Below are positions 25,258 through 34,339 of a DNA stretch of 47,236 bases, piece by piece. The stretch spans positions 1 through 47,236 of the forward strand of contig JBGAIH010000038.1 of the NCBI GenBank assembly GCA_044225675.1, written 5' to 3'. Below the pieces are notes generated by a model. That model had not been told where the DNA came from, did not search any database, and worked only from the letters and a program-made list of their open reading frames with translations. Both the position numbers and the translations under genes were made by a program. This DNA comes from JACMQX01 sp044225675. Its GTDB lineage: Bacteria; Pseudomonadota; Gammaproteobacteria; Burkholderiales; Burkholderiaceae_C. Position 1 is the first letter of the stretch; each line of letters begins with the position of its first letter.

Positions 25258-27102
25258 TCAGCCCTTGAACGCCGCCGCCTCCGCGTTGCTGCGCCGCAGG
25301 TTGGCCGAGAGCTGGCGCGACATGCCTTCGAGCAGGCGGATCGCCACGCGCGGGCGCTCGGCCTCCAGCCGCGCGAACAGGGCGCGGTCCATCACGCGCG
25401 CAGTCACGGGCGTGGTCGCCACGATGTCGGCCGAGCGCGGTGAGCCGTCGAGGAAGCCCATCTCGCCAAAGGTCATGCCCGGGTGGAACACGTTGAGCCG
25501 GCGGCCGGCGCGGCCATCGTCGGAGGGCAGGCGCACCACCACCGAGCCGGCCAGCAGCAGGAACATGCGGTCGCTGTCGTCACCGGCCCGGATGACGCTC
25601 TCGCCGGGCTGAGCCTCCACCTGCGGCAGCAGGCCATCGAGCCAGGCCAGCTCGTCGGGGGCCAGGCCCGACAGCAGCGGCGCGTCGGCCAGCGCCACGG
25701 CCTTCATGCTGTCCCACTGCGGGCCGAGCATCGCGCGCAGCAGGCTGTTCTCGCAATGCTCGAGCGCCGCATCGTCGTCGGCATGCAGGATGGCCGGATC
25801 CAGCCCCGCCGCCTGCAGCGCGTCAGTGAAGCGCGCCGCGTAGCACAGCTGCAGCGCCACGCCCTGGGCCTGCAGCGTGTCGCGCAGCTGGGCCACCAGG
25901 CGCACGGCCACCGGATCGATGCTGGCAACGTTGCGCAGGTTGAGGATCATGTACTGGCAGTACGGCGCCTGCTTGAGCGTCAGGCGCACCACCGGCTCGA
26001 AGGTCGAGAAGATCAGGTCGCCCTGCAGCTCGATGAGGCGGATGCGGTGGCTGCTGCCCGCCAGCGTCTGCTGGTGCGGCCCCGAGCGCCGGCGCCGCGA
26101 CGACACCTGGCTCGCGTCATACGACAGTCGCACCGAGGGCTGCGGCGCGGTGCCGGTGTTGAACAGGTGCAGCTGCAGCTCGCGCGCCAGGTCGGCGCAG
26201 GCGCGGATGCCGCGCACGCTGTTGCCCTGCGAGTCGAGCGGCGGAGAGAAGATGCCGATCCCAAGCTGACCCGGCAGCACCGCGAGGATGCCGCCGCCCA
26301 CGCCGCTCTTGGCCGGCAGACCCACGCGGTACAGCCACTCGCCCGAGAAATCGTACATGCCGCACGAGGCCATGATCGACAGGATGTTGTCCACGCAGTC
26401 GGAGGCGATGGCGCGCTCGCGGGTGCGCGGGTTGCGCCCGTCGTTGGCCAGCGTCGCGCCGATGATCGCGAGGTCGCGGCAGGTGACGCGGATGGCGCAC
26501 TGCTGGAAGTAGGTCTCGAGGATGTCGGTCGGCTCCTCGTCGATGATGCCGAAGTTGCGCAGCATCCAGCCGATCGCGCGGTTGCGGTGGCCCGTCTCGC
26601 TCTCGGAGCGGTAGACGTCGGGGTCGATGTCGAGCTTGCGCCCTGCACAGGCCGACAGGTAGTCCACCAGCCGCTCGATGCGGCTGCGGCCACCTTGCGG
26701 CAGCACCTGGCCGCAGACGGCGATCGCGCCCGCGTTGATCATCGGATTGAAGGGCGCGCCCGAGCCCGGCTTGAGGCTGATCGCGTTGAAGGCATCGCCC
26801 GAGGGCTCCACGCCGATGCGCTCGAGGATGAAGTCCTCACCGCGGTCCTCCAGCGCCAGCCCGTAGGACAGCGCCTTGGACACCGACTGGATGGTGAAGT
26901 GCTGGCGCGTGTCGCCCACTTCGTACACATGGCCGTCGCGCGTGGCGATGCAGATGCCGAACCAGTTCGGGTCGGCCTTGGACAGCTCGGGAATGTAGTC
27001 GGCGACCTTGCCGTCGGCAACGCCGGCATGCCGGGCGTGGAGTTGCTGCAGGTAGGCTTCGATGGGCGAGGCCAGGGGGCTGGAGGCGGTCGAAGTCAGC
27101 AC
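25258..27102 (-). CDS. glsA: Glutaminase fused to STAS and cyclic-nucleotide-binding domains
   Basis: Residues 1-310 are a glutaminase A, a serine-dependent beta-lactamase-like fold that converts glutamine to glutamate and ammonia. Key pieces are S73-x-x-K76 in QSVSK, the GAPFNPMINAGAI block and a conserved tyrosine near YRSESETGHRNRAI. Residues about 345-450 form a STAS domain (MILNLRNVASIDPVAVRLV). Residues about 475-595 form a cNMP-binding domain (GESVIRAGDDSDRMFLLLAGSV, FGEMGFLDGSPRSADIVA). At 614 aa it is twice a normal glutaminase. Start GTG 27102 has AGGA 8-9 bases upstream. The fusion implies allosteric control by a nucleotide. It converges on ureG. Confidence 0.92.
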   Translation of the reverse strand: MLTSTASSPLASPIEAYLQQLHARHAGVADGKVADYIPELSKADPNWFGICIATRDGHVYEVGDTRQHFTIQSVSKALSYGLALEDRGEDFILERIGVEPSGDAFNAISLKPGSGAPFNPMINAGAIAVCGQVLPQGGRSRIERLVDYLSACAGRKLDIDPDVYRSESETGHRNRAIGWMLRNFGIIDEEPTDILETYFQQCAIRVTCRDLAIIGATLANDGRNPRTRERAIASDCVDNILSIMASCGMYDFSGEWLYRVGLPAKSGVGGGILAVLPGQLGIGIFSPPLDSQGNSVRGIRACADLARELQLHLFNTGTAPQPSVRLSYDASQVSSRRRRSGPHQQTLAGSSHRIRLIELQGDLIFSTFEPVVRLTLKQAPYCQYMILNLRNVASIDPVAVRLVAQLRDTLQAQGVALQLCYAARFTDALQAAGLDPAILHADDDAALEHCENSLLRAMLGPQWDSMKAVALADAPLLSGLAPDELAWLDGLLPQVEAQPGESVIRAGDDSDRMFLLLAGSVVVRLPSDDGRAGRRLNVFHPGMTFGEMGFLDGSPRSADIVATTPVTARVMDRALFARLEAERPRVAIRLLEGMSRQLSANLRRSNAEAAAFKG

Positions 27103-27261
27103 GGGGGCATTCCTGGGCGAGTCAACGCGGATTGGAGATGGGCATCTTTTGCAAGTCCCGTGCCGCGTTCGGCGGCTCCTCCAGCGTCATTGCAGCTCCC
27201 CTGCAGCTCCCCTGCAGCGCGGCGTCCGCCCGCCGCAGTGCGCCCCAGCCTATGGACCCGC

Positions 27262-28146
27262 TCAGCCTTCGAGCGTGCGCAGCAGCTCGCCGATTTCCAC
27301 CGGCTTGGCCAGGGCGCGGTCGAAGGCCTGCGGGCCGCGCAGCGCGTCCAGGCGGTTCACGTTGGCCGATACCGCCACGAGCCGAGGCACGCCGCCTGCG
27401 CAGGCCGAGCGGATGCGCGCCGCCGACGCCATGCCCTCGTCGACCCGGACCTTCAGGTCGGCCAGCACCGCCCAGGGCGGACGGGCCAGCACCGAGCGGA
27501 GCGCGCCGTCCCAGTCCGAATGCACTTCCACCGACAGATGCGGCGCTGCCAGCGACAGCAGCTCGGCCATGGTGACGGACGAATCGGCGCTGTCGTCCAC
27601 CAGCACGACCTGGCGCGACGCCACCGCGCCCGGCACAGCGCCGGACACCGGATCGACCGCCGGCTGGCCGATGGCCGGGTGGCGTCGCCCCAGCACCTGC
27701 ATGGCGGCGCTGGCGAGCATCTGCAGATCGTGCAGCTGCTGGCGGGTCGCCTCGTGCGGCTGGGTGTCGTACACGCAGAGCGTGCCGATGGTGTGGCCGC
27801 CCGCCGTGAGCCGGGCCGACGCATAGAAGCGCACATGCGGTGCGCCGACCACCAGCGGATGGCCGGCAAAGCGCGGATCATGCAGCGTGTCGTTGACCAG
27901 CACGATGTCGTCCGGCCGCTCGAAGAACACCTCGCAGAACGAGGTGTCGGCCGGCGACTCGTTCATCGGCAGCCCGACGCAGGCCTTGAACCAGTCCCGC
28001 CCTTCGTCCAGCAGATTGACCATGCCGATGGGAACGCCGAAACTCCGCACGGCCAGCTGCGCGATCTGGTCGTACACCCGGTCCGGCGCGGTGTCCAGGA
28101 TCGCGAGCCTTTGCAGCTCGAGCAGGCGGTCGGGATTTCGGCGCAT
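27262..28146 (-). CDS. GAF domain-receiver domain protein
   Basis: This 294-aa protein has a GAF domain (about 1-160) of the kind with LAILDTAPDRVYDQI, DRDWFK-like GRDWFKACVGLP and TSFCEVFF, and a C-terminal receiver (about 175-294). The receiver has D-D in LVDDSADSS, an aspartate in VLADLKV as probable phosphoacceptor, and a lysine in ALAKPVEIGELL. No DNA-binding or enzymatic output domain follows, so it may act through protein contacts. It lies 51 bp downstream of the TauE/SafE gene on the same strand. Confidence 0.82.
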   Translation of the reverse strand: MRRNPDRLLELQRLAILDTAPDRVYDQIAQLAVRSFGVPIGMVNLLDEGRDWFKACVGLPMNESPADTSFCEVFFERPDDIVLVNDTLHDPRFAGHPLVVGAPHVRFYASARLTAGGHTIGTLCVYDTQPHEATRQQLHDLQMLASAAMQVLGRRHPAIGQPAVDPVSGAVPGAVASRQVVLVDDSADSSVTMAELLSLAAPHLSVEVHSDWDGALRSVLARPPWAVLADLKVRVDEGMASAARIRSACAGGVPRLVAVSANVNRLDALRGPQAFDRALAKPVEIGELLRTLEG

Positions 28147-28197
28147 GAGCCAGTATAGGCGGGCACCCGGACCGAGCGCCCCGGCTCAGGCCCCGGC

Positions 28198-28998
28198 TCA
28201 CGCCCGCATCAGCGTGCGCACGACCATGTAGACCCCCAGCACCCACAGGCTGCCCATGAACACACGGCGAAACAGCGCTGCGGAAATCCCGCGCGCCAGG
28301 GCCTGCCCCAAGGCCATGCCGGCGACGGCCGGCAACAGCATCAGGGCCGACAGGCCCAGCACCGGGCCCGAGGCATGGGCGCTGGCTGCAAGTCCGGCGC
28401 CCAGCGCCAGCGTGGACACGGTGAACGACACGCCCATGGCCTGCATGAGTTCGTCGCGCCGCAGGCCCAGCGCCTGCAGCCAGGGCACGGCCGGCACCAC
28501 GAACACGCCGGTCGCTGCCGTCACGAGGCCGGTCACCGCGCCGACTGCGGCCCCCCAGCGCCGCTCGGTGCGCGGCGTCACGGCAAGGGGCGGCCCTTCC
28601 AGCGCCCACGCGGCATAGGCGATGAGCGCGAGGCCGAGCGCCAGCGACGCCCAGGCCCCGGCCGGCGCGCCCCAGAGCCAGGCCCCCGCGAGCGTTCCCG
28701 CGCACACGCCAGCCTGCATCGGCAGCAGGCGGCGCAGCAGCGGCCCGAGCCTGTGCCACGGCCTGGCCTGCCAAAGATTGGTCAGCAGCGACGGCACCAC
28801 CAGCAAGGCCGCCGCATCGGCCGGCGGCATCATGAGCGCGAGCAGCGCCATCGACAGCGTCGGCAGGCCCAGGCCCACCACGCCCTTGACGAAGCCGGCC
28901 AGCATGAACACCAACGCCACTGCCGCAATATCCAGCAGCCCGCCGGTCTGCGCCAGGGCGTGCAGTCGGATCAGTTCGAGCGCATCGGGGAGCGTCAT
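28198..28998 (-). CDS. TauE/SafE family permease
   Basis: This 266-aa protein has about eight hydrophobic helices arranged as two repeats, with the family signature AGFVKGVVGLGLPTLSMALLA in the first. Members export sulfite, sulfoacetate or other organosulfur anions; the substrate here is not deducible. ATG 28998 was chosen over an upstream start because the conserved part begins there. The LysR gene at 29129 diverges across 130 bp and is the likely regulator. Confidence 0.87.
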   Translation of the reverse strand: MTLPDALELIRLHALAQTGGLLDIAAVALVFMLAGFVKGVVGLGLPTLSMALLALMMPPADAAALLVVPSLLTNLWQARPWHRLGPLLRRLLPMQAGVCAGTLAGAWLWGAPAGAWASLALGLALIAYAAWALEGPPLAVTPRTERRWGAAVGAVTGLVTAATGVFVVPAVPWLQALGLRRDELMQAMGVSFTVSTLALGAGLAASAHASGPVLGLSALMLLPAVAGMALGQALARGISAALFRRVFMGSLWVLGVYMVVRTLMRA

Positions 28999-29128
28999 GC
29001 CGCGCAGTCTGCAGGCCTCACCCGGGCCTGCCAATGCGGAAGTGGCGAAGCCCGCCTCAGCCAGGGCCTGAGGCGGCGCGTCCACCGATGCATGGACCGC
29101 AGGCGCCCGGCTGTGCTACGGTGCGCGC

Positions 29129-30061
29129 ATGCGCTTCGACCTCACCGACCTGCGGCTCTTCGTCAACGTCCATGGCGCAGGCAGCATCACCGGCGGCGCC
29201 GAAGCCTCGCACATGACGCTGGCGTCGGCCAGCGAGCGCATCCGCGCGATGGAGGAGTCGCTCGGCTCGCCGCTGTTCGTGCGCGGGCCGCGCGGCGTGC
29301 AGCCCACGGCGGCGGGCCACACGCTGGTGCAGCATGCGCGTGCCGTGCTGCTGCAGCTCGAACGGATGCAGGGCGAACTCGCGGACTACGGCGCCGGCCT
29401 CAAGGGCCAGGTGCGGCTGCTGTGCAACACCTCCTCGCTCAGCGAAGACCTGCCCGACGCCCTCGGCGGATTTCTCGCCGAGCACCCGGGCCTCTCGGTC
29501 GACGTGGAGGAGCGCCCGAGCCACGACATCGCCGACGCGCTGCGCCATGGCCTGTGCGATCTGGGCCTGCTGTCGGATTCGGCGGACCTCAACGGCCTGC
29601 AGGCCCGCCCGCTGCGCGCCGACCCGCTGGTGCTGGTGGTGCCCGCCGGCCACGCGCTCGCGCAGCGCGCCAGCGTGAGCCTGGCCGAGGTCGCAGGCGA
29701 GCCCTTCGTCGGCCTGGGCGAAGGCAGCGCCCTGCATGCGCACGTGGCGCAACAGGCGCGCCGGCTCGGCACGCGCCTGGCCTGGCGCGTGCGCCTGCGC
29801 AGCCTCGAAGCGGTCTGCCGCATGGTGGGCCAGGGCGTGGGCGTCGGCATCGTGCCGCTGGCCGTCGCGCGGCGCAGCGCCCGCAGCGCCGGTATCCGGC
29901 GCGTGGCGCTCGACGACTCCTGGGCCCGGCGCCAGCTCGTGCTGGGCCTGCCTGGCGAGGCTGCACTCACCCCGCATGCCAAGGCGCTGGCCGCGCACCT
30001 GCACGCGCACGCGACCACCCGGCCCGCGACGGCCCCGCGCGCACCTGCGGCCGGACGCTGA
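29129..30061 (+). CDS. LysR family transcriptional regulator
   Basis: This 310-aa regulator has an N-terminal winged helix-turn-helix (DLRLFVNVHGAGSITGGAEA ... SASERIRAMEESLGSPLF) and a periplasmic-binding-like effector domain from about residue 90. Divergent placement from the TauE/SafE gene is the usual layout for an LTTR and its target. Effector unknown. The Ala/Arg/Pro-rich C-terminal tail of about 20 residues is probably disordered. Confidence 0.9.
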   Translation: MRFDLTDLRLFVNVHGAGSITGGAEASHMTLASASERIRAMEESLGSPLFVRGPRGVQPTAAGHTLVQHARAVLLQLERMQGELADYGAGLKGQVRLLCNTSSLSEDLPDALGGFLAEHPGLSVDVEERPSHDIADALRHGLCDLGLLSDSADLNGLQARPLRADPLVLVVPAGHALAQRASVSLAEVAGEPFVGLGEGSALHAHVAQQARRLGTRLAWRVRLRSLEAVCRMVGQGVGVGIVPLAVARRSARSAGIRRVALDDSWARRQLVLGLPGEAALTPHAKALAAHLHAHATTRPATAPRAPAAGR

Positions 30062-30122
30062 CCGACGACACGGCGCGCGACCACGGCCGGGCGCCGATGC
30101 AGCGCGTCCCGTCGCTCACGCC

Positions 30123-31034
30123 TCAGGCGCCGCGCCGCCCCTCCAGCGCCGCGCGCGCGAAGTCCACGAACTCGCGCACGCGTGGCGTGGAGTGATGCTG
30201 CGACGGATACACCGCGTAGATGTCGGCATCGGGCGTGCGGTACTGGGGCAGCACCTGCACCAGCCGGCCCGCCTCCAGGTGCTTGCGGATGTCCCACTCG
30301 GCGCGCAGCAGCACGCCCAGACCATCGAGCGCCCAGTTGACCGCGATGCCGCCGTCATTCGTGGTCAGGCTGCCGCGCACCTTGACGGATTCGGCGGCCG
30401 CCCGCCCGCGTGCCAGCTTGAGCACGCCGTAGGCATCGTCGCCCTGGCGGATGCCGATGAAGTTGTGCGCGGCCAGCTCCTGCGGTGTGCGCGGCGTGCC
30501 GTGGCGCTCCAGATAGGCCGGTGACGCGCACAGCAGCCGGCGGTTGGCCGCGAGCTTGCGCGCGATCACGCGCGAGTCCGGCGGTGCGCCAAAGCGGATG
30601 CAGACGTCGAACGCATCCTCGGTCAGCGGTGGCGGATCGACCGACAGCTGCAGCCTCACCTCCACCTGCGGAAAGCGCCGCGCGAAGCGGCTGATGATCG
30701 GCCCCACGTGGCTGCGGCCGAAGCCGAGCGTGGCATTGACCCGCAGCAGGCCGCTGGGCGTGAGGCGCGACTGGCCCATGAGGTGCGCGAGGTCGTCGAT
30801 GCCTGCGAGGATCTGGCGCGCATGGCGCAGAAAGGTCTCGCCCTCGACCGTCGCGCTCATGCGGCGCGTGGTGCGGTTGACCAGCAGCACCCCCAGACGC
30901 GACTCCATCTGCGACAGGCGCTTGCTCACGGCGGCCGTCGTCACGTCGAGCTCGCGTGCGGCCGCGCTCAGGCTGGGCGAGGCCATGAGGGTGGAAAAGA
31001 AACTCAGGTCGGCGGGCTGGATCGGGCCGGGCAT
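30123..31034 (-). CDS. LysR family regulator of the tartrate dehydrogenase gene (predicted)
   Basis: This LTTR of 303 aa has HTH residues FFSTLMASPSLSAAARELDV and TTAAVSKRLSQMESRLGVLL. It belongs to the large group with NRTTRRMSATVEGETFLRHAR. Three in-frame starts exist (TTG 31052, ATG 31046, ATG 31034); 31034 is chosen because GGAG lies 6 bases upstream. It is divergent from the dehydrogenase, and the intergenic region contains a T-N11-A palindrome. Regulation of tartrate or malate use is inferred by analogy with DmlR/TtdR-type systems. Confidence 0.88.
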   Translation of the reverse strand: MPGPIQPADLSFFSTLMASPSLSAAARELDVTTAAVSKRLSQMESRLGVLLVNRTTRRMSATVEGETFLRHARQILAGIDDLAHLMGQSRLTPSGLLRVNATLGFGRSHVGPIISRFARRFPQVEVRLQLSVDPPPLTEDAFDVCIRFGAPPDSRVIARKLAANRRLLCASPAYLERHGTPRTPQELAAHNFIGIRQGDDAYGVLKLARGRAAAESVKVRGSLTTNDGGIAVNWALDGLGVLLRAEWDIRKHLEAGRLVQVLPQYRTPDADIYAVYPSQHHSTPRVREFVDFARAALEGRRGA

Positions 31035-31087
31035 TGTCAACTCCATGCTCAAGGATGGATTGAATTCTGACCTGTTTGTTGAAATGG

Positions 31088-31100
31088 TCTACCCGGTAGA
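31088..31100. promoter_or_regulatory. LysR-type T-N11-A operator candidate
   Basis: TCTACC-C-GGTAGA is a perfect 6+1+6 dyad that fits the T-N11-A motif of LysR-type regulators. It lies 54 bp upstream of the LysR start and 37 bp upstream of the dehydrogenase ATG, in a position to control both divergent genes. Confidence 0.6.
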
Positions 31101-31137
31101 TTCACCCGGATACCCACAGCCACACGGCAAGAATCCC

Positions 31138-32202
31138 ATGAAAACCTACGCAATCGCCACCATCCCCGGAGACGGCATCGGCAAGGAAGTCGTTCCGGCG
31201 GGCCAGGAAGTCATGCAGGCCCTGGCCGCAGGCTCCAGCGACTTCCGCTTCGAGTTCGAGAACTTCGACTGGGGCGGCGACTACTACCGCGCCCACGGCC
31301 GCATGATGCCCGACGACGGCCTGGACGCCCTGCGCGGCAAGGACGCCATCCTGTTCGGCTCGGCGGGCGATCCGCACATCCCCGACCACATCACGCTGTG
31401 GGGCCTGCGGCTGAAGATCTGCCAGGGCTTCGACCAGTACGCCAACGTGCGGCCCACGCGCATCCTGCCCGGCATCGACGGGCCGCTCAAGCGCTGCGCG
31501 CCGGCCGACCTCGACTGGGTCATCGTGCGCGAGAACTCCGAGGGCGAGTACTCGGGCGTGGGCGGCCGGGTGCACCAGGGCCACCCGATCGAAGCCGCGA
31601 CCGACGTGTCCATCATGACGCGCGTGGGTGTGGAGCGCATTCTGCGCTTTGCCTTCCGGCTGGCGCAGTCGCGGCCGCGCAAGCTGCTGACCGTCATCAC
31701 CAAGAGCAACGCGCAGCGCCATGCCATGGTCATGTGGGACGAGATCGCCGCTCAGGTGGCGCGCGAGTTCCCCGACGTGCGCTGGGACAAGGAGCTGGTC
31801 GACGCCGCCACGGCCCGCATGGTCAACCGGCCCGCGACGCTCGACACCATCGTCGCCACCAATCTTCATGCCGACATCCTGAGCGACCTGGCTGCCGCGC
31901 TGGCCGGCAGCCTGGGCATCGCGCCCACCGGCAACATCGACCCCGAGCGCCGCTACCCGTCGATGTTCGAGCCGATCCATGGCTCGGCCTTCGACATCAT
32001 GGGCAAGGGCCTGGCCAATCCGGTGGGCACCTTCTGGTCGGTCGTCATGCTGCTGGAGCACCTGGGCGAGCAGGCCGCCGCCGCGAAGCTCATGAAGGCC
32101 ATCGAGCGCGTCACCGCCGACCCGGCACTGCACACCGGCGACCTGGGCGGCACGGCCCGCACCGCCGACGTGACGCGTGCCGTGTGCAAGGCGCTGGCCT
32201 GA
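31138..32202 (+). CDS. ttuC: Tartrate dehydrogenase/decarboxylase (D-malate dehydrogenase family)
   Basis: NAD-dependent beta-decarboxylating dehydrogenase of 354 aa. Family blocks are IPGDGIGKEVVPAG, the substrate-loop region LFGSAGDPHIPDHITLWGLRL, VIVRENSEGEYSGVGG, the catalytic lysine in VITKSNAQRHAM and EPIHGSAFDIMGKGLANP. The catalytic aspartates lie in NLHADILSDLAAAL. Substrate choice among tartrate, D-malate and isopropylmalate analogues cannot be fixed from sequence alone; the adjacent LysR and Bug receptor favour a dicarboxylate role. Confidence 0.9.
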   Translation: MKTYAIATIPGDGIGKEVVPAGQEVMQALAAGSSDFRFEFENFDWGGDYYRAHGRMMPDDGLDALRGKDAILFGSAGDPHIPDHITLWGLRLKICQGFDQYANVRPTRILPGIDGPLKRCAPADLDWVIVRENSEGEYSGVGGRVHQGHPIEAATDVSIMTRVGVERILRFAFRLAQSRPRKLLTVITKSNAQRHAMVMWDEIAAQVAREFPDVRWDKELVDAATARMVNRPATLDTIVATNLHADILSDLAAALAGSLGIAPTGNIDPERRYPSMFEPIHGSAFDIMGKGLANPVGTFWSVVMLLEHLGEQAAAAKLMKAIERVTADPALHTGDLGGTARTADVTRAVCKALA

Positions 32203-32341
32203 AGGCGCGAGCCCGGCAGACCCGCACAGAAGGCCCAAGCAGAAAGCCCAAGCAGAAAGCCAACGACGCAGGCCTGCGTCGTCAGCCCAACCGGCACCAC
32301 GCAGCCCGCAACCGTTTCACCCACCCGCAGAGGAGACAGAC

Positions 32342-33349
32342 ATGACCCGACCGAGCTTCCGACTTCAGCGCCGCGCCGCCCTGGCCCGCGCATTCGCCAG
32401 CATGCTGCTGGGCACCGCTGCGCTGGCCGCCACATCCGTGGCCCATGCGCAGGCCTGGCCGGCCCGGCCCATTTCCCTGATCGTGCCCTTCCCGGCCGGC
32501 GGCACGACCGACGTGCTGGCACGCGCCGTGGGTCAGGAGCTGTCCACCGCGCTCGGCCAGCCGGTGGTGGTGGAGAGCAAGCCCGGCGCCGGGGCGACGC
32601 TGGGCGCGGACTTCGTGGCCAAGTCGCGGCCCGACGGCTACACCTTCCTCATGGGCGCGGTGCATCACACCATCGCCACCAGCGTCTACCGCAAGCTGCC
32701 GTATGACTTCCAGAAGGACCTGGCGCCCGTGAGCATCGTCGCGCTGGTGCCCAACGTGCTCGTCGTCAACCCGTCGGTGCCCGCAAAGAACGTGCAGGAG
32801 CTGCTGGCCCTGGCCAAGGCCCAGCCCGGCAAGCTCACCTACGGCTCCAACGGCAACGGCACGGGCCAGCACCTCATCGGCGCGCAGTTCACGGGCATGG
32901 GCCATGTGGACATCCTGCATGTGCCCTACAAGGGCAGCGGCCCGCTCACCACGGACCTGCTGGGTGGGCAGATCAACATGTCGTTCGACACCATCACGCC
33001 CGTGCTGCCGCACATCAAGGCGGGCAAGCTGCGCGCGCTGGCCGTCACCACCGCCAGGCGGTCCCCCGCGCTGCCCGACGTGCCCACGCTGGACGAATCG
33101 GGCCTCACCGGCTTCGACCTCGGCACCTGGTTCGGCCTGCTCGCGCCGGCCGGCACGCCGCAGCCCATCGTCGACCGAGTGAGCCAGGAGGTCGCCCGCA
33201 TCGTCGCGCGGCCCGACTTCCGCAAGAAGATGGAAGAGATCGGCGCCAACCCAGTGGGCAACACCCCCGCCCAGATGGCGCGGCAGATCAAGGACGACAC
33301 CGAACGCTTCGCAAAGATCGTGAAGGACGCGAAGGTGACGATGGAGTGA
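32342..33349 (+). CDS. Bug/TctC-family periplasmic solute receptor
   Basis: This 335-aa extracytoplasmic receptor of the tripartite tricarboxylate transporter type is typical of the Burkholderiales. A signal peptide ends at AHA-Q near residue 36. The ligand-binding motif WPARPISLIVPFPAGGTTDV follows, with SKPGAGATLG and VPYKGSGPL. AGAGGAG precedes the ATG. No TctA/TctB membrane genes adjoin it, so it must share them with another locus. It is probably co-transcribed with the dehydrogenase, implying tartrate or malate as ligand. The 139-bp gap contains a short tandem repeat (CCCAAGCAGAAAG twice). Confidence 0.93.
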   Translation: MTRPSFRLQRRAALARAFASMLLGTAALAATSVAHAQAWPARPISLIVPFPAGGTTDVLARAVGQELSTALGQPVVVESKPGAGATLGADFVAKSRPDGYTFLMGAVHHTIATSVYRKLPYDFQKDLAPVSIVALVPNVLVVNPSVPAKNVQELLALAKAQPGKLTYGSNGNGTGQHLIGAQFTGMGHVDILHVPYKGSGPLTTDLLGGQINMSFDTITPVLPHIKAGKLRALAVTTARRSPALPDVPTLDESGLTGFDLGTWFGLLAPAGTPQPIVDRVSQEVARIVARPDFRKKMEEIGANPVGNTPAQMARQIKDDTERFAKIVKDAKVTME

Positions 33350-33453
33350 GTCTGGAAGTGGCACCGCAGATCTGATCCATCTCGCTCGATCGACCTCAAC
33401 AGTCTCGAGTTGTTCAGTATGATCCACGGAAACTTCAAGCGAGCCAGCCGCCC

Positions 33454-33885
33454 ATGCAAGTTTCCGTGGCACCCCGGTGCAGTACCACTGCGGCCTTTCC
33501 CCTGACCGCCCTCGACCCCGCCCAACTCGACAGCCTGGACCTGCCCCAGCTGTATGACCGTGCGTCCGCCTCAATGCTGGAGGCGCGGGACATCGACGTT
33601 CTTGATCGGGTCTACCGCGTCAAGGTCACCCGCACGCTCATGACCTCAGCTGTAACGGCAGACGAAATCGGTCAGCTCATAGGCCATCTTTCCAAAATGC
33701 GCACGCTGCTGCGCCGCAAGGCCTCGGCCGCCGATGCCGAGACGGTGTGCCTGCGCTGGGCAGCCTTCATCGACCTGCTCGACATTGCCTCCCATCTCGT
33801 CGTTGAACGCGAGAGTACGCCCGCTGCGGCTCACAGGTATCGGCAAGGGGCACTCGGCGCCTCAGGCCGGCGCAGGAACGACTGA
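33454..33885 (+). CDS. Hypothetical protein, mostly helical
   Basis: Predicted 143-aa soluble protein with no signal, membrane segment or recognised motif. The central part (LYDRASASMLEARDIDVLDRVY ... IGQLIGHLSKMRTLLRRKAS) looks helical and charged. Its 3' end overlaps the convergent NYN gene by 24 bp. Local GC is lower than in flanking genes. Coding status rests on length and the lack of a better frame, so it is tentative. Confidence 0.42.
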   Translation: MQVSVAPRCSTTAAFPLTALDPAQLDSLDLPQLYDRASASMLEARDIDVLDRVYRVKVTRTLMTSAVTADEIGQLIGHLSKMRTLLRRKASAADAETVCLRWAAFIDLLDIASHLVVERESTPAAAHRYRQGALGASGRRRND

Positions 33886-34314
33886 CTCCAGGAACACGAA
33901 GTCGTCGCAGGCCGCGACGAACTCGCGCAGCGTGGCGCGCTCGCCAAAGCCGAACACTGCCAGCCCGGCCGCGCGCAGGCGCAGCGCCAGCCCGATGTAG
34001 TCGCTGTCGGACGAGACGATGCAGATGCCATCGGCCGCGCGCGTGAGCGACAGCTCCATCGCGTCCATGATGAGCGCGGCGTCGCTCGTGTTCTTGCCCT
34101 TGACGTAGCGGAAATGCTGCTGTGGACGGATGCCCAGCGGGGTGAGCAGCTTCTTCCACGGCGTGAGCTGCGGCGTCGTCCAGTCGCCATAGGCGCGGCA
34201 GTCGGTAGGCTTGCCGAACTCGGCCGCGCGGGCCATGACCAGCGGCGCATGCAGGGCGCTGGTGTTTTCGGCGTCGATGAGTACTGCGAGTCGGGAGAGG
34301 TGGTGTGATGGCAT
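33862..34314 (-). CDS. NYN-domain (LabA/PIN-like) RNase family protein
   Basis: This 150-aa protein of the NYN/DUF88 group has a PIN-like nuclease fold. The first acidic motif is LAVLIDAENTS, then NTSDAALIMDAMEL, and CIVSSDSDYIGLALRLR supplies the remaining acidic residues. Members cleave or process RNA; the target is unknown. ATG 34314 is chosen over an in-frame GTG at 34350 because CAGGGG lies 8 bases upstream. The leader contains several perfect inverted repeats, described separately. Confidence 0.85.
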   Translation of the reverse strand: MPSHHLSRLAVLIDAENTSALHAPLVMARAAEFGKPTDCRAYGDWTTPQLTPWKKLLTPLGIRPQQHFRYVKGKNTSDAALIMDAMELSLTRAADGICIVSSDSDYIGLALRLRAAGLAVFGFGERATLREFVAACDDFVFLESVVPAPA

Positions 34315-34339
34315 CTTGGTACCCCTGACAGGTAGAGAT

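Noticed and set aside
25251..25267. CAAGGGCTCAGCCCTTG as a terminator between ureG and glutaminase
   Set aside because: The 7-bp stem with 3-nt loop spans the glutaminase stop codon and has no T-run on either strand; it could be chance.
31138..33349. A complete tripartite tricarboxylate transport operon
   Set aside because: Only the periplasmic receptor is encoded; no TctA or TctB membrane genes are adjacent.
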